Origin: Aminobacter sp. AP02
Lineage (GTDB): Bacteria; Pseudomonadota; Alphaproteobacteria; Rhizobiales; Rhizobiaceae
Length of the DNA: 64,000 nucleotides
NCBI RefSeq assembly: GCF_003148805.1
Contig: NZ_QGGX01000016.1
Location: forward strand, 1-64,000
Reading direction: 5' to 3'
Numbering within the stretch: the first letter of the stretch is position 1; each line of letters opens with the position of its first letter. Made by a program: the position numbers and the translations under genes. The notes under the pieces are model-generated. The model saw only the letters and a list, made by a program, of their open reading frames with translations, made no database searches and was not told the DNA's origin. Below, in pieces: positions 57,632 to 64,000 of this stretch.

Positions 57632-58608
57632 GCTGCCTCCTGTTCGGCAAGGTCGAAAATCTGGAGGCTGGTCGCCTCGTCGGTGACGATGGTGTCGAGA
57701 TGGTTGCCGCGCATCGCACTCAGGATCGGTGCTGCCTTGCTCGGGCCGCTGGCGATGCCGATCGAACGCGGGATGGTGGCGAATTCGTCGAGCGTCAGCG
57801 ACACCAGCGAGCGGTTAAGCGCGTAGCTGCAAAGCTTGCCGTTGCGGTCGATCAAGTGGGCGAGCAATTCGCCCGAGGCGCCTGACTGCTCGATGGCCCG
57901 GCGGTCGGCGCTCGATGAGGGATGCAGGTCATAATAGCTGGAGTCGTCGCTCAGGATCGAACCGATGCCGACAACCGCGACATCGGCCTCGCGCGCCTTG
58001 CGGAAGACGTCGGCGACCGAGCGTACGCCCATCAGCATTTCGCGCTGCTCGGGCGTGTCGGCAAACAGCGGCGCATGCACCTGGTAGGCGCGGCCGCCGA
58101 GCTTGTCGGCCATCAGCGATGCGACGTGGTTGACGTCGGTGTAGTGCTTGCCCTGGACCAGGCCGGTCGCCGGGATGACCTCGACGTCGTAGCGGCGATC
58201 AGGCCTCAACCCTGCGACAAGCGCGCTGACGCCCTTGCCGCCGGTGATCGAAATGGTGTCGCCGTCCTTGATGGTATCGAGCAGCAAGCGGGCTGCCGCT
58301 TCGCCGACCCGCTGCAAGGCGGTCTGCGGATTGTCCGACACCGAAGGCACGACGACGGCGCGCTCGATGCCGCCGAGTGCGACGAGACGCGTCTCGATGT
58401 CGACGAGATGGTCGATCGGCGACTTGATCTTGATCTCGACGAGGCCGAGCTGGTGGCCGCGCTTGATCAGGCGGTTGACGGTGGCGTGCGAGATGCCAAG
58501 TTCCCTTGCGATCTCGGCCTGGGTCTTGCCCTCGACATAATGGAGCACAAGGGCCTGATGCATCTGGCGGACGGTCGCAATGTCGTCGCGGGTGTTCGGG
58601 GGTGCCAT
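57628..58608 (-). CDS. SorC-family sugar-binding regulator (EryD-like)
   Basis: This is a protein of about 326 residues. A DeoR/SorC HTH (VEGKTQAEIARELGISHATVNRLIK, residues 25-50, split here as VEGKTQAEIARELGIS and HATVNRLIK) is followed by a sugar-phosphate-binding domain with SITGGKGVSALVAGL and VAVVGIGSILSDDSSYYDL. EryD, the erythritol regulator of rhizobia and Brucella, and LsrR belong here. The gene sits inside the operon, between the transporter and the enzymes, so the operon probably autoregulates. A TGAAATATATTTCA palindrome upstream of the transporter is a candidate site. Confidence 0.88.
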   Translation of the reverse strand: MAPPNTRDDIATVRQMHQALVLHYVEGKTQAEIARELGISHATVNRLIKRGHQLGLVEIKIKSPIDHLVDIETRLVALGGIERAVVVPSVSDNPQTALQRVGEAAARLLLDTIKDGDTISITGGKGVSALVAGLRPDRRYDVEVIPATGLVQGKHYTDVNHVASLMADKLGGRAYQVHAPLFADTPEQREMLMGVRSVADVFRKAREADVAVVGIGSILSDDSSYYDLHPSSSADRRAIEQSGASGELLAHLIDRNGKLCSYALNRSLVSLTLDEFATIPRSIGIASGPSKAAPILSAMRGNHLDTIVTDEATSLQIFDLAEQEAA

Positions 58609-58628
58609 GATGTTGTCTCGTCTTATGC

Positions 58629-59612
58629 TCAGGACTTCTTGCGGTGCAGGAAGTGGTCGATGGAGACGGCGGCAAGCAGTATGCAACCCTTGATCATGTC
58701 CTGCCAGTAAACAGACACGTCGAGCAGGATCAGCGAACTGGTGACCACCGAGAGCAGGGCCATGCCGAGGATGGCGCCGAAGATGGTGCCGGAGCCGCCA
58801 TTGAGCGAGGCGCCGCCGATCACGGCAGCCGCGATGATGTTGAGCTCCATGCCGGCGCCGAAGGTGGGCGTCGCGGCTCCAAATCTCGCCATGTAGATGA
58901 CGCCGGCAAAGCCAGCGAGGGTCGAGCACAGCACCGTCACCCAGAACTTCACCTGCTTGGTCTTGATGCCCGAGAACTGCGCCGCCTTCTCGTTGGAGCC
59001 GGTGTAGAACACCTTGCGGAAGGCGGTGGCGCGGCGCAGCAGGAAGTCGAAGATCGCAACCACGACGACGAAGATGATGATGACATAGGGCAGGCCATGG
59101 AAGCTGCCCTGGCCGACCGCCTTGAAGGCCGGCGGCAGAGTGAACAACGACAGCGGCGTGCCCTTGGTGATGACCAGGCACAGGCCGCGCACGATGACCA
59201 TCGCGGCAAGCGAGGTGATGAAGTGGTTGAGCCCGACCACGGTGACGAAGAAGCCCATGGCAGCGCCGATCAGGGCGCTGACGCCGATACCGATCAGGCT
59301 CGCGGTCCAAGGGTCGAGCCCGGCCAAGAACAGAGCGCCCGAGACCACCATCGAGAAGCACACCACCGAGCCGACCGATAGATCGATGCCGCCGACGATG
59401 AGCAGGATGGTCATGCCGACGACGACGATGCCCTCGATCGAGAAGCTCATCAGCATGGCGCGGAAATTGCCCCATGTCAGGAAATGCGGCGAGGCGAAGC
59501 TCATGGCTATGCACAGTGCCAGGATGATGACGATCAGGCCGGCTTCGCGCATCGAGGCGAGACGGGCGAAGTTGATGCGCCGCGCGCCATCCGCCTTGAT
59601 TTCGGCATGCAT
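58629..59612 (-). CDS. Sugar ABC transporter permease (RbsC-like)
   Basis: This is a protein of about 327 residues with eight to ten TM helices. GMTILLIVGGIDLSVGSVVC is the RbsC/XylH-type signature segment, and GAGMELNIIAAAVIGGASLNGG the conserved later loop. One permease gene only is present, so it would act as a homodimer. The ATG at 59612 has GGGAGA before it. It follows the ATPase by 19 bases. Confidence 0.9.
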   Translation of the reverse strand: MHAEIKADGARRINFARLASMREAGLIVIILALCIAMSFASPHFLTWGNFRAMLMSFSIEGIVVVGMTILLIVGGIDLSVGSVVCFSMVVSGALFLAGLDPWTASLIGIGVSALIGAAMGFFVTVVGLNHFITSLAAMVIVRGLCLVITKGTPLSLFTLPPAFKAVGQGSFHGLPYVIIIFVVVVAIFDFLLRRATAFRKVFYTGSNEKAAQFSGIKTKQVKFWVTVLCSTLAGFAGVIYMARFGAATPTFGAGMELNIIAAAVIGGASLNGGSGTIFGAILGMALLSVVTSSLILLDVSVYWQDMIKGCILLAAVSIDHFLHRKKS

Positions 59613-59631
59613 CAGGGTTTCTCCCGCTTCC

Positions 59632-61212
59632 CTAGGCGACATTTTGGGCCTGCTTTTCTTGATTTGAAGAATTCCGGACGCCCGAGGCGAGCATGATGAT
59701 GGCTTCCTCGCCAAGCTCGTCGGCGCCGAGTTCACCGGCGATCTTGCCTTCGCGCACCACCATGACGCGGTCGCACAGGCCGATCAGTTCCGGCAGCTCC
59801 GACGAGATGACGATGATGCCCGTGCTTTTGGCGGCAAGCTGGCGCAGCAGGCGATGGATCTCGACCTTGGCGCCGACGTCGATGCCGCGCGTCGGCTCGT
59901 CCATGATGATGACTTTCGGGTCGATCGAGAGCTGCTTGGCGATCGCCACCTTCTGCTGGTTGCCGCCGCTGAGCGTCGACACCCTCGCGTCGATGCCGGC
60001 CATACGCACGCCGAGCTGCCTGGTGAGGTCGCTCGCCTGGCGGTCCTCCGCCTTGCGGTCGAGCATGCCGAGCGAACCGGTCAGCTTGCCGAGGTCGAGT
60101 GCGGAGACATTCGCCGCGATCGGCATGTCGAGGAACACGCCCGAACCCTTGCGGTCTTCCGAGAGGTAGACGAGGCCGGCCTTGACGGCATCGCTGTAGC
60201 TGCGGATGTGAAGTGCCTTACCGTCGAGCGTGACTGTGCCCGACGCTGCTGGCCTCAGGCCGCAGATGGTTTGCGCTATTTCGCTGCGGCCGGCCCCGAT
60301 CAGGCCGCCGATGCCGAGGATTTCGCCGGCGTGCAGCTCGAGATTGACACCGCTGAAGCGATCACCGTCCGAAAGGCCTTCGACCGAGAGCAGCAGGCGA
60401 CCGGGTTCCTGCGGCGCCAGCTTGTCGGGATAGAGCTGGGTGATCTCGCGGCCGACCATCTTGCGCACGACGTCGTCGGGTGAACTCTGGGCGATGGGGT
60501 CGGTGGCGACGTAGTGGCCGTCGCGGAAGACGGTGACGCGGTCGCAGAGCGAAAAGATCTCGGCCATGCGATGGCTGATATAGACCACCGAAATGCCGCG
60601 ATCCCTTAGGCCGCGGACGATGGCAAACAGCCGCTGCGCTTCGCTCTCGGTCAGGGCTGCAGTGGGTTCGTCGAGCATCAGCACCTTGCAGTCGAGCGTC
60701 AGCGCCTTGGCGATCTCGACGAGCTGCTGGTTGGAAATGGACAGGTCGGCGACCCTGGTGCGCACCGGAATGGGCGCGAGCAGGTCCATGACTTTCTGCG
60801 CTTCGGCATAGAGCCGGTTGAAATTCATCAGTGGCGCGCGTCGGGCATTGATCGCCGCCATGTAGATGTTTTCGGCCACCGTCGCGTCCTGGCACAGCGC
60901 GATCTCCTGGTGGACGAGCGCGATACCGAGGCGCTGGGCTGCCGAAGGCGAGGGGATCGAAACGCGGGTGCCATCGATCAGGATTTCACCGTGGTCTGGC
61001 TGCAGCACGCCGGCGATCATGTTCATGAGCGTCGACTTGCCAGCACCATTTTCGCCGCACAGCGCATGGATTTCGCCGCGCTTGAGCTCGAAACGCACGT
61101 CGCTCAGCGCCTTGACCGGGCCGAAGGCCTTGGACAGGCCGCGTATTTCAAGAATGGGCGTCTCGGTCACGCCATGCTCCTGCGATGGGCGCTGCGAATG
61201 GGAAGGGGACAT
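59632..61212 (-). CDS. Sugar ABC transporter ATP-binding protein, two-domain (RbsA-like)
   Basis: This is a protein of about 526 residues with two ATPase domains. The first has Walker [10 protein letters not shown], signature [15 protein letters not shown] and Walker [12 protein letters not shown]. The second has a degenerate Walker [13 protein letters not shown], signature [15 protein letters not shown] and Walker [13 protein letters not shown]. This is the carbohydrate CUT2 arrangement. The frame is open far upstream, but the ATG at 61212 starts homology. It pairs with the single permease and the binding protein. Confidence 0.92.
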   Translation of the reverse strand: MSPSHSQRPSQEHGVTETPILEIRGLSKAFGPVKALSDVRFELKRGEIHALCGENGAGKSTLMNMIAGVLQPDHGEILIDGTRVSIPSPSAAQRLGIALVHQEIALCQDATVAENIYMAAINARRAPLMNFNRLYAEAQKVMDLLAPIPVRTRVADLSISNQQLVEIAKALTLDCKVLMLDEPTAALTESEAQRLFAIVRGLRDRGISVVYISHRMAEIFSLCDRVTVFRDGHYVATDPIAQSSPDDVVRKMVGREITQLYPDKLAPQEPGRLLLSVEGLSDGDRFSGVNLELHAGEILGIGGLIGAGRSEIAQTICGLRPAASGTVTLDGKALHIRSYSDAVKAGLVYLSEDRKGSGVFLDMPIAANVSALDLGKLTGSLGMLDRKAEDRQASDLTRQLGVRMAGIDARVSTLSGGNQQKVAIAKQLSIDPKVIIMDEPTRGIDVGAKVEIHRLLRQLAAKSTGIIVISSELPELIGLCDRVMVVREGKIAGELGADELGEEAIIMLASGVRNSSNQEKQAQNVA

Positions 61213-61256
61213 GATGCCCCCTTCCGGGGTTTGTGCCGCGAGGGCAGGGTTCGAGC

Positions 61257-62288
61257 TTATTCTTCGATGCCCTTGGTGCCACGACGCTTGAGATACTTGT
61301 CCCAATAGAAGTCGTCGGCGTTTTCGGCAGTCACGATGGAAAAGCCGTTGTCGACGAAGGGCACGCTCATGCCGTTGGCGCCCGAACGCTTGGTGTCGTT
61401 CATCGGGTCGATGAGCTCGGGATGCTTGGCCAGCCACAGGAGCATGAAGCCCATATAGCCCTGCATGCCCTGGTTGGGGTTGACCGAGCCGTAGATCTCG
61501 CCGGCCTTGATCATGTCGAGGATCTTGGCGTTGACGTCGGCCAGCATGACCTTGATCTTGCCGCCGCCTTCCTTTGCTGCCTGGGCAGCACCGATCGCCG
61601 AATTGGCTTCCGGCATGAACACGGCACCGAGGTCGGGATGCGCCTGGGCGAGGGAGAGCACGGCCTGGTAGGCCTTGGTCGGGTCCTGGTTCGAGGCGGC
61701 GCGACCGACCAGCTTCATGTCGGGCCACTTGGCTTCCATGCGGGCGATGAAGGCCGAGATGCGCTTGTCGTGATTGTCCTGGCCGGGGTTTTCCAGCACG
61801 GCATACTCGCCCTTGCCGTCCATCGCCTTGGCGACCGCGTCGGCGGCGTAGGTGCCTTCGGCGAGATTGTCCGAAGTGATGAAAGAGACGCGCTTGGAGT
61901 TGGGCGAGTCTGCCGCGAAGGTGACGACGGCGGTGCCCTGCTCGATGGCGCGGTTGATCGGCTCGATGAACGGATCGGAGTTCATCGGGTGGACAAGGAT
62001 GCCGGCCGGCTTCTGCGCGAGCGCCTGGTCAAAGGTGGCGATCTGCTTGTTGACGTCGTATTCGGGCGTGCCGGTGTATTCAGTCTCGCAACCGAACTGC
62101 TGCCCGGCCTGCTTGAACATCTCGTAGACCGGGAACCAGTATTCGACGCCCGAGACCATGACGTTCATGACGTATTTCTCACCCGGCTCGCACTTGAACG
62201 GGTTGGCGGTTTCGGCAAGCGCCTGGGTCGAAGCCAAACAGGTCGACGCAGCCGCCGCGATTGCGAGCGTGCTCAGAAATTTGCGCAA
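61257..62288 (-). CDS. Sugar ABC transporter substrate-binding protein (CUT2, peripl_BP_4)
   Basis: This is a protein of about 343 residues. The start is read as TTG (62288) with GGGAGG five bases before it. The signal peptide ends [46 protein letters not shown] and [14 protein letters not shown] belong to the ribose/erythritol-type binding-protein family. Upstream in-frame codons at 62312-62318 have no ribosome site. It is the first gene of the operon and likely the most expressed. The ligand would be the polyol or sugar of the operon. Confidence 0.88.
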   Translation of the reverse strand: MRKFLSTLAIAAAASTCLASTQALAETANPFKCEPGEKYVMNVMVSGVEYWFPVYEMFKQAGQQFGCETEYTGTPEYDVNKQIATFDQALAQKPAGILVHPMNSDPFIEPINRAIEQGTAVVTFAADSPNSKRVSFITSDNLAEGTYAADAVAKAMDGKGEYAVLENPGQDNHDKRISAFIARMEAKWPDMKLVGRAASNQDPTKAYQAVLSLAQAHPDLGAVFMPEANSAIGAAQAAKEGGGKIKVMLADVNAKILDMIKAGEIYGSVNPNQGMQGYMGFMLLWLAKHPELIDPMNDTKRSGANGMSVPFVDNGFSIVTAENADDFYWDKYLKRRGTKGIEE

Positions 62289-62436
62289 GTTTCCTCCCTT
62301 GGCCGAAGCCATCCTCAATGACCGTCGCGGCCGCCCAAAGCGCCGCTATGTGGATTGATTGCCGCCGAACTTCCTCCCGAAGCCGACGATCTGGAGATTA
62401 CAGGCTTACAATCATGAGTCAATAAAATTCATATAG

Positions 62437-62450
62437 TGAAATATATTTCA
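62437..62450. promoter_or_regulatory. TGAAATATATTTCA palindrome upstream of the polyol operon
   Basis: This is a perfect 14-base palindrome, AT-rich in GC-rich surroundings, 149 bases before the binding-protein start. It could be the operator of the SorC-family regulator or part of the promoter. Confidence 0.55.
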
Positions 62451-62682
62451 GCCAGGACGTCAACTGGTGGTCCGTCACGACGAGGGGACGAAGTGGATCA
62501 GAAGGCCGGCGTCGATGCCTCCATCTGCGAGCGATCAGCAATTGAAGTCGGATCGTCATGCCGGTGAGGCCGAATGCTGGGTATTTCGAAGTGTTTCGTG
62601 AAGCTCAGAACTTTTTCTGCTGCAAGATTTTTTGAGATTTACATATCGACTTGACATCAGCTTTGACGGCGATAGTTTGCCG

Positions 62683-62866
62683 CCGTCATGGTCTTCCATC
62701 CCCAGGGGTGGAAGCTAAGAGGGAATCCGGTGTGAAACCGGAGCTGACCCGCAACTGTAAGCGGTGAGCCGATCGCCCCTATGTCACTGGCATTTACGTG
62801 CCGGGAAGACGGGCGAATAGGGCTACGACCCGCGAGCCAGGAGACCTGCCTGACAGAGTGAGATTC
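62683..62866 (+). promoter_or_regulatory. Cobalamin riboswitch
   Basis: The conserved core is present in order: GGGAATCCGGTGTGAAACCGG, given in parts (GGGAATCCGGTG and TGAAACCGGAGC), then TGACCCGCAACTGTAAGCGG, and finally the B12 box GCCAGGAGACCTGCC (62836-62850). It is on the plus strand, upstream of the binding-protein gene at 63169. Repression of that gene when cobalamin is plentiful is expected. The leader between aptamer and start codon is about 300 bases and may carry the expression platform. Outer limits are approximate. Confidence 0.95.
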
Positions 62867-63168
62867 CGTGGTCGGGGTGTGCCACAGGAGTGACGGTCCC
62901 AGTTCGAAAGTCCGCATGCGGCTTTCGTCGGGCCGCATTTCCGCAGCCTCGTCCCTTGCAGGTGGAGGTTTGGCAGGATGCGCGGCGATGCTGGGAAGAT
63001 CAGGTTCCCCAACAAGATTTCTGACCAAAGCAGAGACGCCTTCTGCGTGCTCGGCCTTGGCCAATTCGCCTCGTCGGCGCGGCAGCCGTTGAGAAACTGA
63101 TCTCCCCCAGACGCGCCCTGACCTCGGGATTTCTGGTTATCGGCACCCACATCACATATGGAGAGACC

Positions 63169-64000
63169 ATGAAAATCAGACAGTTAGCCTTCTGGCTCGT
63201 GCTGGCCGTCGCGGCGGCGATAGGTATCGTGCCGTCAGCGGCCGAAACCTTCACCGACGATGCCGGTCGCAAGGTAGAGCTGGAGCTTCCGATCGATCGG
63301 GCGGTCATCTTCAACCGCTATGCCGTCGAGTTTGCCCGCGCTGTCGGTGCCATCGACAAGGTTGTCGGCGTTGACGCGAGCACGATGCGCGACCCGGCCT
63401 ACTGGCCCCAGTTCAAGGAGAGCGACATCGTCGGGCAGGGCCAGACCCAGCCCAACTATGAAGCGATCGTGGCGCTCAAGCCCGATGTGGTGATCATTCC
63501 GCGCAACGGCGTCTACGAGGAAGCGGCGCGCCAGCTCGAGGCTTTTGGCATTCCCGTCCTGGTGGTCACGGCCTGGGATACGCTCCAGCACGTGCAGAAC
63601 GTAACGCTGTTTGGGCAGCTTTTCGGCAAGAAGGAAAAGGCCGATGCGCTGAACGCTTACTACACGCGTTACATGGATCTACTGGCGGAGCGCCTGAAGG
63701 GCGTCGAGCGAAAGAAGATCTATCTTGAAGAGGTTCGTGACCTGGTGACGGTCACACCCGGCTCCGGCTGGCACGACATGATCGAGGCAGGCGGCGGCAT
63801 CAATGTCTTCGGCGATATCGATATCAAGAAGGAGCCGTCTTCGCGCGGCAACGAAAACAGCTTCACCATCGATCCTGAAGAGATCATCGCGCGCAAGCCG
63901 GATCTGGTCATCAAGCTGCAGCCGGGTTCCTACCAGACGATCCCCGAAGCCAAGTTCGTGGAAGGCTGGAAAGGCATCGTCGCCCGCGAGGAGATTTCAG
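63169..64000 (+). CDS. ABC transporter periplasmic binding protein, BtuF/FepB-like (partial)
   Basis: The frame is open from the ATG at 63169 to the end of the window (277 codons, no stop). A signal peptide (ending PSAAETF) precedes TDDAGRKVELELPIDRAVIFNR, the usual start of iron-siderophore/cobalamin binding proteins, and YEAIVALKPDVVIIP and ARKPDLVIKL are family segments. The cobalamin riboswitch upstream argues for a corrinoid or cobalt-linked ligand. The C-terminal part and any permease and ATPase genes lie beyond the window. Confidence 0.88.
   Translation, partial: MKIRQLAFWLVLAVAAAIGIVPSAAETFTDDAGRKVELELPIDRAVIFNRYAVEFARAVGAIDKVVGVDASTMRDPAYWPQFKESDIVGQGQTQPNYEAIVALKPDVVIIPRNGVYEEAARQLEAFGIPVLVVTAWDTLQHVQNVTLFGQLFGKKEKADALNAYYTRYMDLLAERLKGVERKKIYLEEVRDLVTVTPGSGWHDMIEAGGGINVFGDIDIKKEPSSRGNENSFTIDPEEIIARKPDLVIKLQPGSYQTIPEAKFVEGWKGIVAREEIS

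Noticed and set aside
50900-62288. Naming the operon as lsr (autoinducer-2) or ery
   Set aside because: The kinase, regulator and aldolase fit Lsr in type and the dehydrogenase fits Ery, but LsrG and EryC counterparts are missing, so no gene symbols were assigned.
62868-63092. Small open frame (74 codons) after the cobalamin riboswitch
   Set aside because: No ribosome-binding site or family; more likely riboswitch expression platform or leader.

Overview
The window looks like a chromosomal segment of a GC-rich alphaproteobacterium of the order Hyphomicrobiales (rhizobia and relatives, most like Mesorhizobium, Aminobacter or Phyllobacterium). This is inferred from the rRNA-distal tRNA-fMet, a FixJ-type regulator, the rhizobial IS66 and IS5 remnants, the density of ABC transporters and the EryB/EryD-like polyol genes. 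No single gene fixes the genus.

Layout. Positions 1-91 are the 3' end of a 5S rRNA, followed by tRNA-fMet (426-502) set among partial copies of itself and a 122-bp tandem repeat. Positions 967-6195 (minus strand) hold a cell-surface cluster: a methyltransferase, two large glycosyltransferase-like proteins and a small secreted proline-rich protein. Positions 6423-9336 (minus) encode a single-domain response regulator, a FixJ-type regulator and a histidine kinase with a periplasmic ABC-sub-bind-like sensor. Facing them at 9632-14488 (plus) are two exported DUF1254/DUF1214 proteins and a Tat-exported sulfatase. A promoter block with a TTGGNCCAACTAT core recurs upstream of genes in this region, which suggests one regulon. 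Next come a fragment of a third DUF1254 gene, a repeat-rich autotransporter (14951-16954) and decayed IS66 and IS5 elements (17.8-19.1 kb).

Positions 19.3-34.7 kb form a catabolic region: aminotransferase, threonine aldolase, GntR regulator, 3-hydroxyacyl-CoA dehydrogenase-like protein, beta-keto acid cleavage enzyme, carboxymuconolactone decarboxylase-like protein, two SDRs, a cytosine-deaminase-like amidohydrolase, acetoacetyl-CoA synthetase, quinone oxidoreductase and an acyl-CoA synthetase. Three copies of a palindromic operator built on TGTGATCA tie much of it to the GntR protein. Positions 34.9-46.4 kb form a second catabolic module: LysR and RutR-like TetR regulators, a creatininase-family hydrolase, a complete SsuABC-type importer, an FAD oxidase, a VanB-type reductase, a second carboxymuconolactone decarboxylase, RidA and a 2-hydroxyacid dehydrogenase. 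Three closely similar NMT1/THI5-type binding proteins lie across the two modules, but there is only one ATPase and one permease, so they may share it.

At 47132-47162 a 31-bp sequence matches the 3' end and flank of a tRNA-fMet copy at 609-639 with one mismatch, and is followed at once by a terminator. The 46.5 kb between these direct repeats may be a genomic island inserted at tRNA-fMet, although no integrase is present. Beyond it are a citryl-CoA-lyase-like/CoA-ligase/VOC/GST cluster (47.4-50.9 kb), a long minus-strand polyol or sugar operon (50.9-62.3 kb: ABC importer, SorC/EryD-like regulator, aldo/keto reductase, GlpD-like dehydrogenase, DhnA-type aldolase, FGGY kinase, GMC oxidoreductase), and a cobalamin riboswitch preceding a BtuF/FepB-like binding protein cut by the window end. 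No CRISPR array and no intact prophage were seen.
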